From the NCBI GenBank assembly GCA_048268885.1, contig JBLWUP010000009.1, forward strand, positions 62,001-126,000: a stretch of 64,000 nt of DNA, in the 5' to 3' direction. The notes below the pieces were generated by a model. That model was given only the letters and a program-made list of their open reading frames with translations, made no database searches and had not been told where the DNA came from. Positions 34,164-41,732 of the stretch are shown here, piece after piece; the stretch's first letter is position 1; every line of letters begins with the position of its first letter. The DNA comes from Pelagibius sp048268885. GTDB lineage: Bacteria > Pseudomonadota > Alphaproteobacteria > Kiloniellales > Kiloniellaceae. Both the position numbers and the translations under genes were made by a program.

Positions 34164-36056
34164 ATGCCGATTCGCCGCCTGCCGGAAACCCTGGTGAACC
34201 AGATCGCCGCCGGCGAGGTCGTGGAGCGCCCGGCGGCCGCCGTGAAGGAGCTGGTGGAGAACGCCCTGGACGCCGGGGCGCGCCACATCGACGTGGTGCT
34301 GCGAGACGGCGGGCGGGCGCTCATCGCCGTCACCGACGACGGCTGCGGCATGACCCCCGACGAACTGACCCTGGCGGTGGAGCGCCACGCCACCTCCAAG
34401 CTGCCCGACGACGACCTGGTGCACATCGCCTCGCTCGGCTTCCGCGGCGAGGCGCTGCCCTCCATCGGCGCGGGGGCGCGGCTCACCGTGACCAGCCGCC
34501 CGGCGGAGGCCGGGGAGGCCTGGGCGCTGAGCGTCGAGGGCGGCAAGCTCGGCCAGCCGGCCCCCGCCGCCCACCCCAAGGGCACCCGGGTGGAGGTGCG
34601 CGACCTTTTCTTCGCGACGCCGGCGCGCCTCAAGTTCCTGAAGACCGCGCGCACCGAGGTTTCCCACGCCCAGGACACGGTGAACCGCCTGGCCATGGCG
34701 CACCCGGAGGTGGGCTTTACCCTCTCCGACGGCGAGCGCAAGTTGATCGGCCTCGCCCCGGCCGAGGGCGAGCTCTTCGAGGGGCGGCTGAAGCGTCTCT
34801 CCGCGCTCATGGGCCGCGACTTCGCCGACAACGCCCTGCCCATCGATGCGCTGCGCGAGGGCATCCGGCTCACCGGCTACGTCGGCCTGCCGACCCTGAA
34901 CCGCGGCAACGCGCAGCACCAGTACCTCTTCGTGAACGGTCGTCCGGTGCGCGACAAGCTGCTCTACGGCGCCATCCGCGGCGCCTACCAGGATTTCCTG
35001 GCGCGCGACCGGCATCCCCTGGTGGCCTTGTTCGTGGAGCTGCCGCCGGAGCAGGTCGACGTGAACGTGCACCCGGCCAAGGCGGAGGTGCGCTTCCGCG
35101 ATCCGGGGCTGGTGCGCGGCTTGATCGTTTCCGCCACGCGGCACGCCCTGGCCCAGGCCGGCCATCGCGCCTCGACCACCGTATCGGACACGGCGCTGGG
35201 CGCGCTGCGCCCCGGCAGTTCTTCGCCGCCGCCGGGCGGCTGGGGGCAGACCGGCTGGGGCGGGCCCGGTCTGGGCACGGGGGCGGCGACCCTGCCGCGC
35301 GGTCTCGCCGAGGCGACCGCCGCCTACAACGCGCCGCTGCACCAGACCTGGGGCCAGGCGCAGGACTCCGGCCATCTGCCCGGGCTCGACGCGGCGCCGG
35401 CGGCCGTCGCCGCCGCCGCGCAGGCAGTCGCCCGCGAGGCCGGCGCGCCGGAGCTTGAGAGCTATCCAAGCGATCAGTATCCCCTGGGCGCCGCCCGCGC
35501 CCAGCTGCACGGTACCTACGTGGTGGCGCAGACGTCCGACGGTATCGTCATCGTCGACCAGCACGCCGCCCACGAGCGCCTGGTCTACGAGCGCATGAAA
35601 CAGCAACTCGGCGAGAGCGGCGTGCGCCGCCAGATGCTGCTGCTGCCCGAGGTGGTGGAGCTGGAGGAAAGCGCCGCATCGCGCGTCGCCGAGCGCGCGG
35701 ACGAGCTGGAGGAACTGGGCCTGGTGGTCGAGGCCTTCGGCCCCGGCGCGGTGGTAGTGCGCGAGGTGCCGGCACTGCTGGGCGAAGTGGACGTGGCGGG
35801 CCTCATCCGCGATCTCGCCGACGAACTGGCCGAGCTGGGCGAGGCCCTGGCGCTGAGGGAAAGGCTGGAGCACGTCTGCGGCACCATGGCCTGTCACGGC
35901 TCGGTGCGCGCCGGGCGCCGGCTCAACTCCGATGAAATGAACGCCCTGCTGCGCCAGATGGAGGCGACGCCCCACAGCGGCCAGTGCAACCACGGCCGCC
36001 CCACCTACGTCGAACTGAAGCTCGCCGACATCGAAAAGCTCTTCGGGCGGCGCTGA
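34164..36056 (+). CDS. mutL: DNA mismatch repair protein MutL (endonuclease type)
   Basis: A 630-residue GHKL ATPase. The N-terminal domain has 'IAAGEVVERPAAAVKELVEN', 'VTDDGCGM' and 'LGFRGEALPSIGAGARL'. An Ala/Gly/Pro-rich linker covers residues 350-430. The C-terminal domain carries the endonuclease metal motif DQHA-x2-E-x4-E as 'DQHAAHERLVYE', plus 'ACHGSVRAG' and 'QCNHGRPT'. It should therefore nick DNA itself, as expected for bacteria lacking MutH. Confidence 0.97.
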   Translation: MPIRRLPETLVNQIAAGEVVERPAAAVKELVENALDAGARHIDVVLRDGGRALIAVTDDGCGMTPDELTLAVERHATSKLPDDDLVHIASLGFRGEALPSIGAGARLTVTSRPAEAGEAWALSVEGGKLGQPAPAAHPKGTRVEVRDLFFATPARLKFLKTARTEVSHAQDTVNRLAMAHPEVGFTLSDGERKLIGLAPAEGELFEGRLKRLSALMGRDFADNALPIDALREGIRLTGYVGLPTLNRGNAQHQYLFVNGRPVRDKLLYGAIRGAYQDFLARDRHPLVALFVELPPEQVDVNVHPAKAEVRFRDPGLVRGLIVSATRHALAQAGHRASTTVSDTALGALRPGSSSPPPGGWGQTGWGGPGLGTGAATLPRGLAEATAAYNAPLHQTWGQAQDSGHLPGLDAAPAAVAAAAQAVAREAGAPELESYPSDQYPLGAARAQLHGTYVVAQTSDGIVIVDQHAAHERLVYERMKQQLGESGVRRQMLLLPEVVELEESAASRVAERADELEELGLVVEAFGPGAVVVREVPALLGEVDVAGLIRDLADELAELGEALALRERLEHVCGTMACHGSVRAGRRLNSDEMNALLRQMEATPHSGQCNHGRPTYVELKLADIEKLFGRR

Positions 36057-36086
36057 GGCCGTATCGGAAAGATCGAGTCTGGCGGC

Positions 36087-36187
36087 CCCACCCCCTACCC
36101 ATCCTTCCCCCGTCGAGGGGGAAGGGGCATTGCGGCGCCGTCCTGAAGGACAATCCCCTCCCCCTTGTTGGGGAGGGCTAGGGTGAT
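36087..36187. repeat. Intergenic repeat, looser family B relative
   Basis: Fills the gap between the convergent mutL and rsmD genes. It has CTTCCCCC/GGGGGAAG and CCCTCCCC/GGGGAGGG stems and the outer arms CACCCCCTACCC/GGGCTAGGGTG. It is similar in plan, not in detail, to the elements at 4215 and 42587, and could end both genes. Confidence 0.65.
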
Positions 36188-36204
36188 GGCCCGGACGAAG
36201 CGGC

Positions 36205-36771
36205 CTAGCCTTCGTACTGCAGGAAGACCAGCTTAGCCTTGCCGTAGGTGCGGGCGTCGAGTTCGGCGAAACCCTCGGGCACCTCGAAGGGCTCGTTCTT
36301 CATCAGCTCGACGGAGACCAGGGCGCCGGGCGCGATCCAGCCGGCTTTCAGCAGGCTGACGACCGCTTTCTCGGCGAAACCCTGGTTGTAGGGCGGGTCG
36401 AGGAAGACGAGATCGCAAGGGGCAGGCGCCGGGCGCGGGTGCAGCACGTCGCAGGCCAGCAGCTGCGCCCGTTCGTCCTCACCCAGATTCCTGATGTTGG
36501 CGCGGCAGATCTCGATGGCCGGCGCGTAGTTCTCCATGAAGACGGCGTGCGCGGCGCCGCGCGACAGCGCCTCCAGGCCCAACGCGCCGGTGCCGGCGAA
36601 GGCGTCCAGCACGCGCGCGCCGGGCAGGCGCTGCTGGCCTTCGTCCGCCAACTTGCCGCTGGTCAGGATGTTGAACAGCGCCTCGCGCGTGCGGTCCGCG
36701 GTGGGCCGTACGGCGAGATCGTCGGGAGTCTTCAGGCTGCGGCCCCTATGACGGCCGGCGACGATGCGCAT
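36205..36771 (-). CDS. rsmD: 16S rRNA (guanine966-N2)-methyltransferase
   Basis: A 188-residue SAM-dependent methyltransferase. 'MRIVAGRHRGRSLKTP' and 'RPTADRTREALFNIL' are diagnostic of RsmD; the SAM loop is 'VLDAFAGTGALGLEALSRGA' and the catalytic motif IV is 'LVFLDPPYNQGF'. Its start overlaps the end of the rluB-like gene by 26 bases, so both are co-translated; both modify ribosomal RNA. Confidence 0.95.
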   Translation of the reverse strand: MRIVAGRHRGRSLKTPDDLAVRPTADRTREALFNILTSGKLADEGQQRLPGARVLDAFAGTGALGLEALSRGAAHAVFMENYAPAIEICRANIRNLGEDERAQLLACDVLHPRPAPAPCDLVFLDPPYNQGFAEKAVVSLLKAGWIAPGALVSVELMKNEPFEVPEGFAELDARTYGKAKLVFLQYEG

Positions 36772-37963
36772 GCTTCTTCGGTCCGCTGGATTTCTTGGTC
36801 GTGCGGCGGGGGCCGGCCTTCTTCGGTCCCGTTTTCTTCGGGCCGGCCGACTTCATGTCGGGTTTCCGGGCATCCGGTTTTTTGGCGCCGGTTCTCTTGA
36901 AGCCGGTGCTCTTCGCGCCGGCCTTCTTTGCGGCCGGTTTCTTGCCCGCCGGTTTCTTGGCGAAGGGCCGCGGGGCGGCGGTTTTTTTCGCCGCCGTCTT
37001 TTTCGCCGCTGTCTTTTTAGGGGCCGTCTTCTTCGCGGCGGCCTTCTCGGCCGCGGCCTTCCGCGCCGCGGCGGCCGCCGCCAGGCCGCTGCGCCGCTGG
37101 CGCTTCTCGCGCTGCTCCTCCGCCTCGCGGACGTGCTTGAAGCCGCGTTTGGAGCCCGGCCGGTTGGGTTTCGGCTTGGCCTTGGCGTAGCCCTTGCCCT
37201 TTTTCTTCTTCTCCGGGTCCTCCAGGCCGAGGGCCTGGCGCAGGCGCTTGGGCTCGATCTCCTCCAGCGCCCGCTTGGGCAGCTTGCCGAGCTTGAAGGG
37301 GCCGTAGGCGATGCGGATCAGGCGGTTCACGTGCAGGCCCAGGTGGGCGCAGATCTTGCGCACCTCGCGGTTCTTGCCCTCGCGCAGGCCGAAGGTCAGC
37401 CAGGCGTTGGCGCCGGACTGGCGGTCGAGGCTCGCCTCCACCGGCCCGTAATCGACGCCGTCGACGGTGATGCCCTTGGCCAGCGCCGCCAGGCGGTCCG
37501 GATGGACGTGGCCCATGGCACGCACGCGGTAGCGGCGCTGCCAGCCGCTGGAGGGCAGTTCCAGTTGGCGCTTCAGGCCGCCGTCGTTGGTCAGCAGCAG
37601 CAGGCCCTCGGAGTTGATGTCGAGACGGCCGACCGCCTGCAGGCGCGGCAGCCCCGTGGGCAGCTTGTCGAACACCGTGGCGCGGCCCTGGGGGTCGCGG
37701 GCCGTGGTGATCTCGCCGCGCGGCTTGTGGTAGCAGAACAGGCGCGGCGGCTCGGCGGCGGGCAGCGCCTCGCCGTCCACCTCGATGCGGCTGGCGCCGG
37801 TCACCACCGCGGCAGGGCTGGTCAGCACCTTGCCGTCGACGGAAACCCGCCCGGCGGTGATCCAGGCCTCGGCGTCGCGCCGCGAGCAGAGCCCGGCGCG
37901 GGCGATGACCTTGGCGATGCGTTCGCCGCCCTGAATTTTGGCGCCCGGTTGGATGTCGGCCAT
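36746..37963 (-). CDS. rluB: RsuA/RluB-family pseudouridine synthase with Lys-rich tail
   Basis: A 405-residue protein. Residues 10-60 form an S4 RNA-binding domain ('ERIAKVIARAGLCSRRDAEA'), and residues 70-235 the synthase with catalytic Asp in 'VGRLDINSEGLLLLTNDG' and 'EGKNREVRKICAHLGLHVNR'. From about residue 265 the protein is almost only Lys, Ala, Pro, Arg and Gly, with repeats such as 'KKTAAKKTAAKK'. This histone H1-like tail is likely an RNA/DNA-binding extension. RluB, as opposed to RluE/F, is assigned by the rsmD context and overall form. Start at 37963; an upstream open extension has no similarity. Confidence 0.88.
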   Translation of the reverse strand: MADIQPGAKIQGGERIAKVIARAGLCSRRDAEAWITAGRVSVDGKVLTSPAAVVTGASRIEVDGEALPAAEPPRLFCYHKPRGEITTARDPQGRATVFDKLPTGLPRLQAVGRLDINSEGLLLLTNDGGLKRQLELPSSGWQRRYRVRAMGHVHPDRLAALAKGITVDGVDYGPVEASLDRQSGANAWLTFGLREGKNREVRKICAHLGLHVNRLIRIAYGPFKLGKLPKRALEEIEPKRLRQALGLEDPEKKKKGKGYAKAKPKPNRPGSKRGFKHVREAEEQREKRQRRSGLAAAAAARKAAAEKAAAKKTAPKKTAAKKTAAKKTAAPRPFAKKPAGKKPAAKKAGAKSTGFKRTGAKKPDARKPDMKSAGPKKTGPKKAGPRRTTKKSSGPKKHAHRRRPS

Positions 37964-37986
37964 GGTCTGGTTCCCCAAGATACGTG

Positions 37987-38018
37987 TCTTACGTGGCGCT
38001 GGTCTTACGTGGCGCTGG
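37987..38018. repeat. Tandem repeat, 16 bp x 2, across a stop codon
   Basis: Two perfect copies of TCTTACGTGGCGCTGG. The second contains the stop codon and last codons of the downstream minus-strand glutamine amidotransferase gene, so the first copy also carries a duplicate stop and tail. Confidence 0.9.
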
Positions 38019-38745
38019 CGACGAAGGCGCGGAAGATGGCGCTGTCGCCGGCGCCGATCAAGTACTCCGGGTGCCACTGCACGCCGAGGCAGAAGCGGTA
38101 GCCGCCGGCTTCGATGCCTTCGATCACGCCGTCCGGCGCCACGGCGTTCACCGTCACGCCGGGGCCGACCTCCTTCACCGCCTGATGATGTGCTGAATTC
38201 ACCGCCATCTCATCGCTCCGGCAGATGCCGTGCAGTAGGCTGTCGGCGGTCACGGCCACGGCGTGGCCGGGCTCGTGGCGCGGGTTCGGCTGCTCGTGGG
38301 CCAGGGCGTTCTCCACCTCGTCGGGGATGTGCTGGATCAGGGTGCCGCCCAGCACCACGTTCAGCAGCTGCTGGCCGCCGCAGATGCCGAGCAGCGGCAT
38401 GTTTCGCGCCAGCGCGCCGCGCGCCGCCGCCGCTTCGAAAGCGGTGCGGCGGTCCTTGGTGCGCACGGTCTCGTGGCGCGTGTTCGCGCCAAACAGGGCC
38501 GGGTCCAGGTCGAAGGCGCCGCCGGTGATGAGCAGGGCGTCGATGTGCTCCAGATAGGCCTCGGCCTGCGCCGGTTCGTGCGGCAGCAGCACCGGCAGGC
38601 CGCCGGCCTCTCGCACGGCGTCGCTGTAGTTCTGCCGCACGGCATACCAGGGATAGTTCGACCAGCCGCCGGCTTGCTCGGAATCCAGGGAGATTCCGAC
38701 CACAGGGGTGGACCGGGTCGCTGCGCCGCCGTTTTGCTTTGCCAT
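38005..38745 (-). CDS. Class I glutamine amidotransferase, PuuD-like
   Basis: A 246-residue gamma-glutamyl hydrolase of the peptidase C26 group. The nucleophile Cys is in 'LLGICGGQQLLNVVLGGTL' and the His-x-Glu pair in 'LGVQWHPEYL'; 'ALLITGGAFDLDPALFG' is characteristic of the gamma-glutamyl-GABA hydrolase family. It may act in polyamine breakdown (PuuD), which is plausible given speDE 3 kb away, but no other puu gene is present. It could equally release glutamate from another gamma-glutamyl compound. Confidence 0.85.
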   Translation of the reverse strand: MAKQNGGAATRSTPVVGISLDSEQAGGWSNYPWYAVRQNYSDAVREAGGLPVLLPHEPAQAEAYLEHIDALLITGGAFDLDPALFGANTRHETVRTKDRRTAFEAAAARGALARNMPLLGICGGQQLLNVVLGGTLIQHIPDEVENALAHEQPNPRHEPGHAVAVTADSLLHGICRSDEMAVNSAHHQAVKEVGPGVTVNAVAPDGVIEGIEAGGYRFCLGVQWHPEYLIGAGDSAIFRAFVASAT

Positions 38746-38802
38746 CGGCGCAATCTAGGCGTCGCCGGGGCCCGCCACAACCGGCGAATGCGCAGGCGAT
38801 TT

Positions 38803-38844
38803 GGGGGCTATCCGGGGCCTATAGGGGGGCTGTCCGGAGCCTAA
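38803..38844. repeat. Tandem repeat, about 21 bp x 2, at a stop codon
   Basis: Two diverged units beginning GGGGGCTATCCGGGGCCTAT and GGGGGCTGTCCGGAGCCTAA. The second unit ends on the stop codon of the DUF3775 gene. Confidence 0.7.
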
Positions 38845-39284
38845 ACGGGGACTTCGTAGTCCTCGAGGGAATAGCCCAGGGCCACGAAGCCCTCTTCCAT
38901 CAGGTCGCCCAGCAGCGGCATGCCGAGCAGGTAGTCCGCCGTCGGGCCGGACTTGCGCTCGACCGCGGCTTCGATCGCGTCCTGCCATTCCTCCGCGGAG
39001 AAATCGGTCCGCCCGACCCAGGTCATGGCCACCAGTTCGGCCTGCGCGTCGTCGTTCAGGTCCTCGATGACCTCTTTGATCTCCATGGCGACCGGATCGT
39101 CGCCGTAGTCCTCCAGCGCGTCGTGGTCCTCGTCCTCGCCGGGCAGCGAAACGGTGTCCCGGTCGGCGGGGGCGACCTTGGCGTCGTAGGCGCGCGCCTT
39201 GGCGATCAGGAAGGCGACCGTCGCCGGGTCGACCTCGAGGGGGACCGTCTCTGCTTCCGCATCGACCGTTTTTGTTCCTGCCAT
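38841..39284 (-). CDS. DUF3775 domain protein
   Basis: A 147-residue acidic protein. 'VDPATVAFLIAKARAYDAKV' at the N-terminus and 'DLNDDAQAELVAMTWVGRTD' in the middle are the marks of the DUF3775 family, known mainly from alphaproteobacteria and without assigned function. It appears cytosolic and helical. Start 39284 is fixed by AAGGAGTG seven bases upstream. The leader carries a 20-bp tandem duplication (39302-39340, AACGCTCYGCGGCC units). Confidence 0.85.
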   Translation of the reverse strand: MAGTKTVDAEAETVPLEVDPATVAFLIAKARAYDAKVAPADRDTVSLPGEDEDHDALEDYGDDPVAMEIKEVIEDLNDDAQAELVAMTWVGRTDFSAEEWQDAIEAAVERKSGPTADYLLGMPLLGDLMEEGFVALGYSLEDYEVPV

Positions 39285-39301
39285 CGCTCTCACTCCTTGG
39301 T

Positions 39302-39340
39302 AACGCTCCGCGGCCCTCAGCAACGCTCTGCGGCCTGAGG
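39302..39340. repeat. Tandem repeat, about 20 bp x 2, in a leader
   Basis: Units AACGCTCCGCGGCCCTCAGC and AACGCTCTGCGGCCTGAGG lie just upstream of the DUF3775 start codon, within its probable 5' leader. Confidence 0.75.
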
Positions 39341-39499
39341 CCCGCCACTCCGCTTGACCGGAAGCTTAGGCCCCCGGCGGAGCCTTGAACATTGACCTAA
39401 AGCAATTCGCTTTCAAGACCGGCCCGCTTGACCGGCCCCTTTGCGGCGGGCAGGCTCTCGCGCCATGACCAAATCCCTAAAGATCGGGCCCCTAGCGAC

Positions 39500-39952
39500 A
39501 TGGTGAAACCCGACTATATGGCCGAGGCCCTGGCGGAGGCCAGGCTGGCCGCCGAAGCGGGCGAAGTGCCCGTCGGCGCCGTGCTGGTCGACGCCGCCAG
39601 CGGCGACATCCTGGCCCGGGCCCACAACCGGGTGGAGCGTGACGCCGATCCCACGGCCCATGCGGAGATGCTGGCCATCCGCGCCGCCGCCGGCGGCCTG
39701 GGTCTCAAGCGCCTGACCGGGACCGATCTCTACGTGACGCTGGAGCCCTGCCCGATGTGCGCCCAGGCCATCACCTTCGCGCGCCTGCGCCGCCTGGTCT
39801 TCGGCGCCTACGACCCCAAGGGCGGCGGCGTCGACCACGGGCCGCGCATCTTCGAGCAGCGCAGCTGCCACCACCGCCCGGAGGTGGTCGGCGGCGTGCA
39901 GGAGCAGGCCTGTGGGGCGCTGCTGCAGGGATTCTTTCAGGCGCGGCGCTGA
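39500..39952 (+). CDS. tadA: tRNA-specific adenosine deaminase
   Basis: A 150-residue zinc deaminase converting A34 to inosine in tRNA(Arg). Zinc and catalytic residues are in 'PTAHAEMLAIRAAAGG' (HAE) and 'LEPCPMCAQAI' (PCxxC). 'GEVPVGAVLVD' and the C-terminal 'PEVVGGVQEQACGALLQGFF' are typical of TadA. The ATG at 39500 matches the family N-terminus; 24 more codons are open upstream but not conserved. Confidence 0.93.
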   Translation: MVKPDYMAEALAEARLAAEAGEVPVGAVLVDAASGDILARAHNRVERDADPTAHAEMLAIRAAAGGLGLKRLTGTDLYVTLEPCPMCAQAITFARLRRLVFGAYDPKGGGVDHGPRIFEQRSCHHRPEVVGGVQEQACGALLQGFFQARR

Positions 39953-39995
39953 CGCCCTATATGAAAAGCGACGGCAGGCAAGGAATGAGGTGGGT

Positions 39996-40340
39996 ATGAC
40001 GCCGAAAGACACCAGCTCCATCACCGGCTATCACGCCCACGTCTACTACGACGCCGAGACCAAGCCGGCGGCCGAGGCGCTGCGCGCGGCCATCGAGGCG
40101 CGCTTCGACGTGCGCTTGGGGCGCTGGCACGACCGCCCGGTGGGCCCGCACCCGCAGTGGAGCTACCAGATCGCCTTCGCGCCCGATCTCTTCGCCGAGC
40201 TGGTGCCCTGGCTGGCGCTGAACCGCGGCGGCCTGACGGTCTTTCTGCACCCGGAGACCGGCGACGACCTGCCCGACCACCGCGACCATGCGCTCTGGCT
40301 GGGCGACAAGGCCGAGTTGAACCTCAACGCGCTAAGATAG
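39996..40340 (+). CDS. DOPA 4,5-dioxygenase family protein
   Basis: A 114-residue protein of the DOPA-dioxygenase family: 'ITGYHAHVYYDAETKPAAE' with the metal HxH, 'RPVGPHPQWSYQIAF' and 'VFLHPETGDDLPDHRDHALW' with the remaining His residues. In fungi and plants such enzymes cleave DOPA for betalain-type pigments; in bacteria the substrate is generally unknown. It lies 43 bases after tadA. Confidence 0.88.
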   Translation: MTPKDTSSITGYHAHVYYDAETKPAAEALRAAIEARFDVRLGRWHDRPVGPHPQWSYQIAFAPDLFAELVPWLALNRGGLTVFLHPETGDDLPDHRDHALWLGDKAELNLNALR

Positions 40341-40375
40341 CGGAAAGGTCGCTTTCGTCCTTCCCGCAGTCACGG

Positions 40376-40497
40376 CTGTCGTCCCGGTACTTGTTGCCGG
40401 GACCCAATGCCCTGGCCGTTTCATCGATGTAAGCCCGCGAGGCCTCGCCGCCCGCCGACGCCAATGGGTCCCGGGGTCAAGCCCCGGGACGACAGTG
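40376..40497. repeat. Inverted-repeat element, family D
   Basis: Two long arms, CTGTCGTCCCGG...CCGGGACCCAATG and CCAATGGGTCCCGG...CCGGGACGACAG, each itself a hairpin, enclose about 45 bases. It separates two convergent genes and may terminate both. I recall very similar GTCGTCCCGG palindromes being widespread between genes in alphaproteobacteria. Confidence 0.85.
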
Positions 40498-40514
40498 GAG
40501 AGTCGGCGGTACCG

Positions 40515-40802
40515 CTAGGCCGCCGGGGCGACCTGGAAATGATCCCAGACGGTCCAGAGGCCGATGACGACGAAGCCGAGTCCGGCCAGCAGCTTCAGCG
40601 GCAGCATGGTCAGATAGCGCTCGGCGGCGAGGCCCAGGGCCACCGCCAGGGCCGTCGACAGCACCAGCGCGGCGGCGGCGGCGAGGAAGACCATCAGCGG
40701 CGAGGTCTCGCGCTCGGCGGCGAAGAGAATGGTCGCGAGCTGGGTCTTGTCGCCCAGTTCCGCCAGGAAAACGGTGGTGAAGATGACGAGGATTTCGGAC
40801 AT
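40515..40802 (-). CDS. UPF0016/TMEM165-type cation transporter, half-size
   Basis: A 95-residue membrane protein with three hydrophobic segments and one copy of the signature 'ELGDKTQLAT' (residues 15-24). Standard UPF0016 proteins carry two such repeats; this one has one and must work as a homodimer or with a partner. The family moves Mn2+ (or Ca2+) out of the cytosol in exchange for protons. The manganese riboswitch in its leader supports a Mn2+ exporter. Start ATG 40802 has GGAGAG upstream. Confidence 0.88.
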   Translation of the reverse strand: MSEILVIFTTVFLAELGDKTQLATILFAAERETSPLMVFLAAAAALVLSTALAVALGLAAERYLTMLPLKLLAGLGFVVIGLWTVWDHFQVAPAA

Positions 40803-40879
40803 TGTTTTTTGATCTCTCCGGAGCCGCCGACACACTATGACGCGCCGCGCGGGCCGGCTCCTGCTGCCCCGCGGAACGT

Positions 40880-41022
40880 CATAGGTCTCGCCAAACCCGA
40901 AGGATCTGCCCGCACCATGGCCCGAAACGCGATGTTCCGCGGCCAAGTCTGTTGATACGGGCCCCCGTAGATCACAGGCCGCAGGTCGCGGCTGTGAAAT
41001 CGAGGCGGCTACTCCCCTACGA
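40880..41022 (-). ncRNA. yybP-ykoY manganese riboswitch
   Basis: In the leader of the UPF0016 gene the minus strand contains the diagnostic blocks in order: GGGGAGTAGCC (41007-41017), CAACAGACT (40946-40954) and GGCGAGACC (40884-40892). The outer helix P1 is CGTAGG pairing with CCTATG. The first and last blocks form the Mn2+-binding internal loops of the known aptamer. About 77 bases separate it from the start codon. Regulation is expected to turn the transporter on when Mn2+ is high. Confidence 0.88.
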
Positions 41023-41243
41023 ACCGGGATGTGATAGGCGATCGCCGGCGCGATGGCAAGTGTGGGGCCTCATGGCACAAGGTTAACGCCGGCTTAACCC
41101 TCAGGCTTCAGGCTGGTCACAGGCACCGCGCCCTTGAAAAAACCGAGGCAGGTCCAAAAATTCACTTGCATTGGCGGGCCAAAACTTCGAAAACCCGCGC
41201 CTCAGTTTTACTGGGTCAATCTACTGGTTGCGCTGGAGGACCG
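41023..41243 (+). other. Leader region of speD
   Basis: Shared divergent promoter region between the Mn riboswitch and speD. The plus strand contains GGTTAACGCCGGCTTAACC (an inverted repeat at 41081-41099) and an AT-richer stretch at 41135-41220. A leader structure controlling speD is possible but I see no known motif. Confidence 0.4.
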
Positions 41244-41732
41244 ATGGCACAAGCACACGCCCTCTTCCAACTGGGGATCGACTTGGATGAAAACCCAAGC
41301 GCCTCCAAAACGGAAGAACAAGACATCACCGCCCCGACCCCCGCAGAGGGAGAGGAGCGGAAGGATTTTTTCATCGAGCGCGACGGTGAGCGCTATGCGG
41401 GCACACACCTGATCGTCGATTTGTGGGGCGCCGAGGGGATCAACGACCTCGCCTACGTCGAAGAGACGCTGCGCGAGTGCGTGGAGGCCGCCGAGGCCAC
41501 GCTGCTGCACATCCACCTGCATCACTTCACGCCGAACGACGGAATCTCCGGCGTGGCGGTGCTGGCGGAATCGCACATCTCGATTCACTCCTGGCCGGAA
41601 TCCGGCTACGCGGCGCTCGACATCTTCATGTGCGGCGCGGCCAAGCCCGAATTGGCGGTGGAGGTGCTGCGCCAGCGCTTCAAGCCGAGCCATGTGGGTG
41701 TCGAGGAGCACCGGCGGGGCCGCGGCCTGTGA
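41244..41732 (+). CDS. speD: S-adenosylmethionine decarboxylase proenzyme
   Basis: A 162-residue pyruvoyl enzyme supplying decarboxylated SAM for spermidine. Self-cleavage occurs at the Ser of 'AESHISIHSWPESGYAALDI', giving the pyruvoyl group; 'FMCG' holds the conserved Cys. The N-terminal 45 residues before 'GTHLIVDLWG' are an unusually long, acidic extension for the prokaryotic class. GGAGGA precedes ATG 41244. The stop overlaps the start of speE. Confidence 0.94.
   Translation: MAQAHALFQLGIDLDENPSASKTEEQDITAPTPAEGEERKDFFIERDGERYAGTHLIVDLWGAEGINDLAYVEETLRECVEAAEATLLHIHLHHFTPNDGISGVAVLAESHISIHSWPESGYAALDIFMCGAAKPELAVEVLRQRFKPSHVGVEEHRRGRGL

Noticed and set aside
34014..35993. Long minus-strand frame opposite mutL
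   Set aside because: Antisense shadow of a clearly conserved gene.
38005..38745. Assignment as puuD of a putrescine degradation pathway
   Set aside because: No puuA, puuB or puuC in the window; kept only as PuuD-like.
41023..41243. speD leader considered as a SAM or polyamine riboswitch
   Set aside because: No conserved core of a known SAM-binding or speF-type motif could be recognised.
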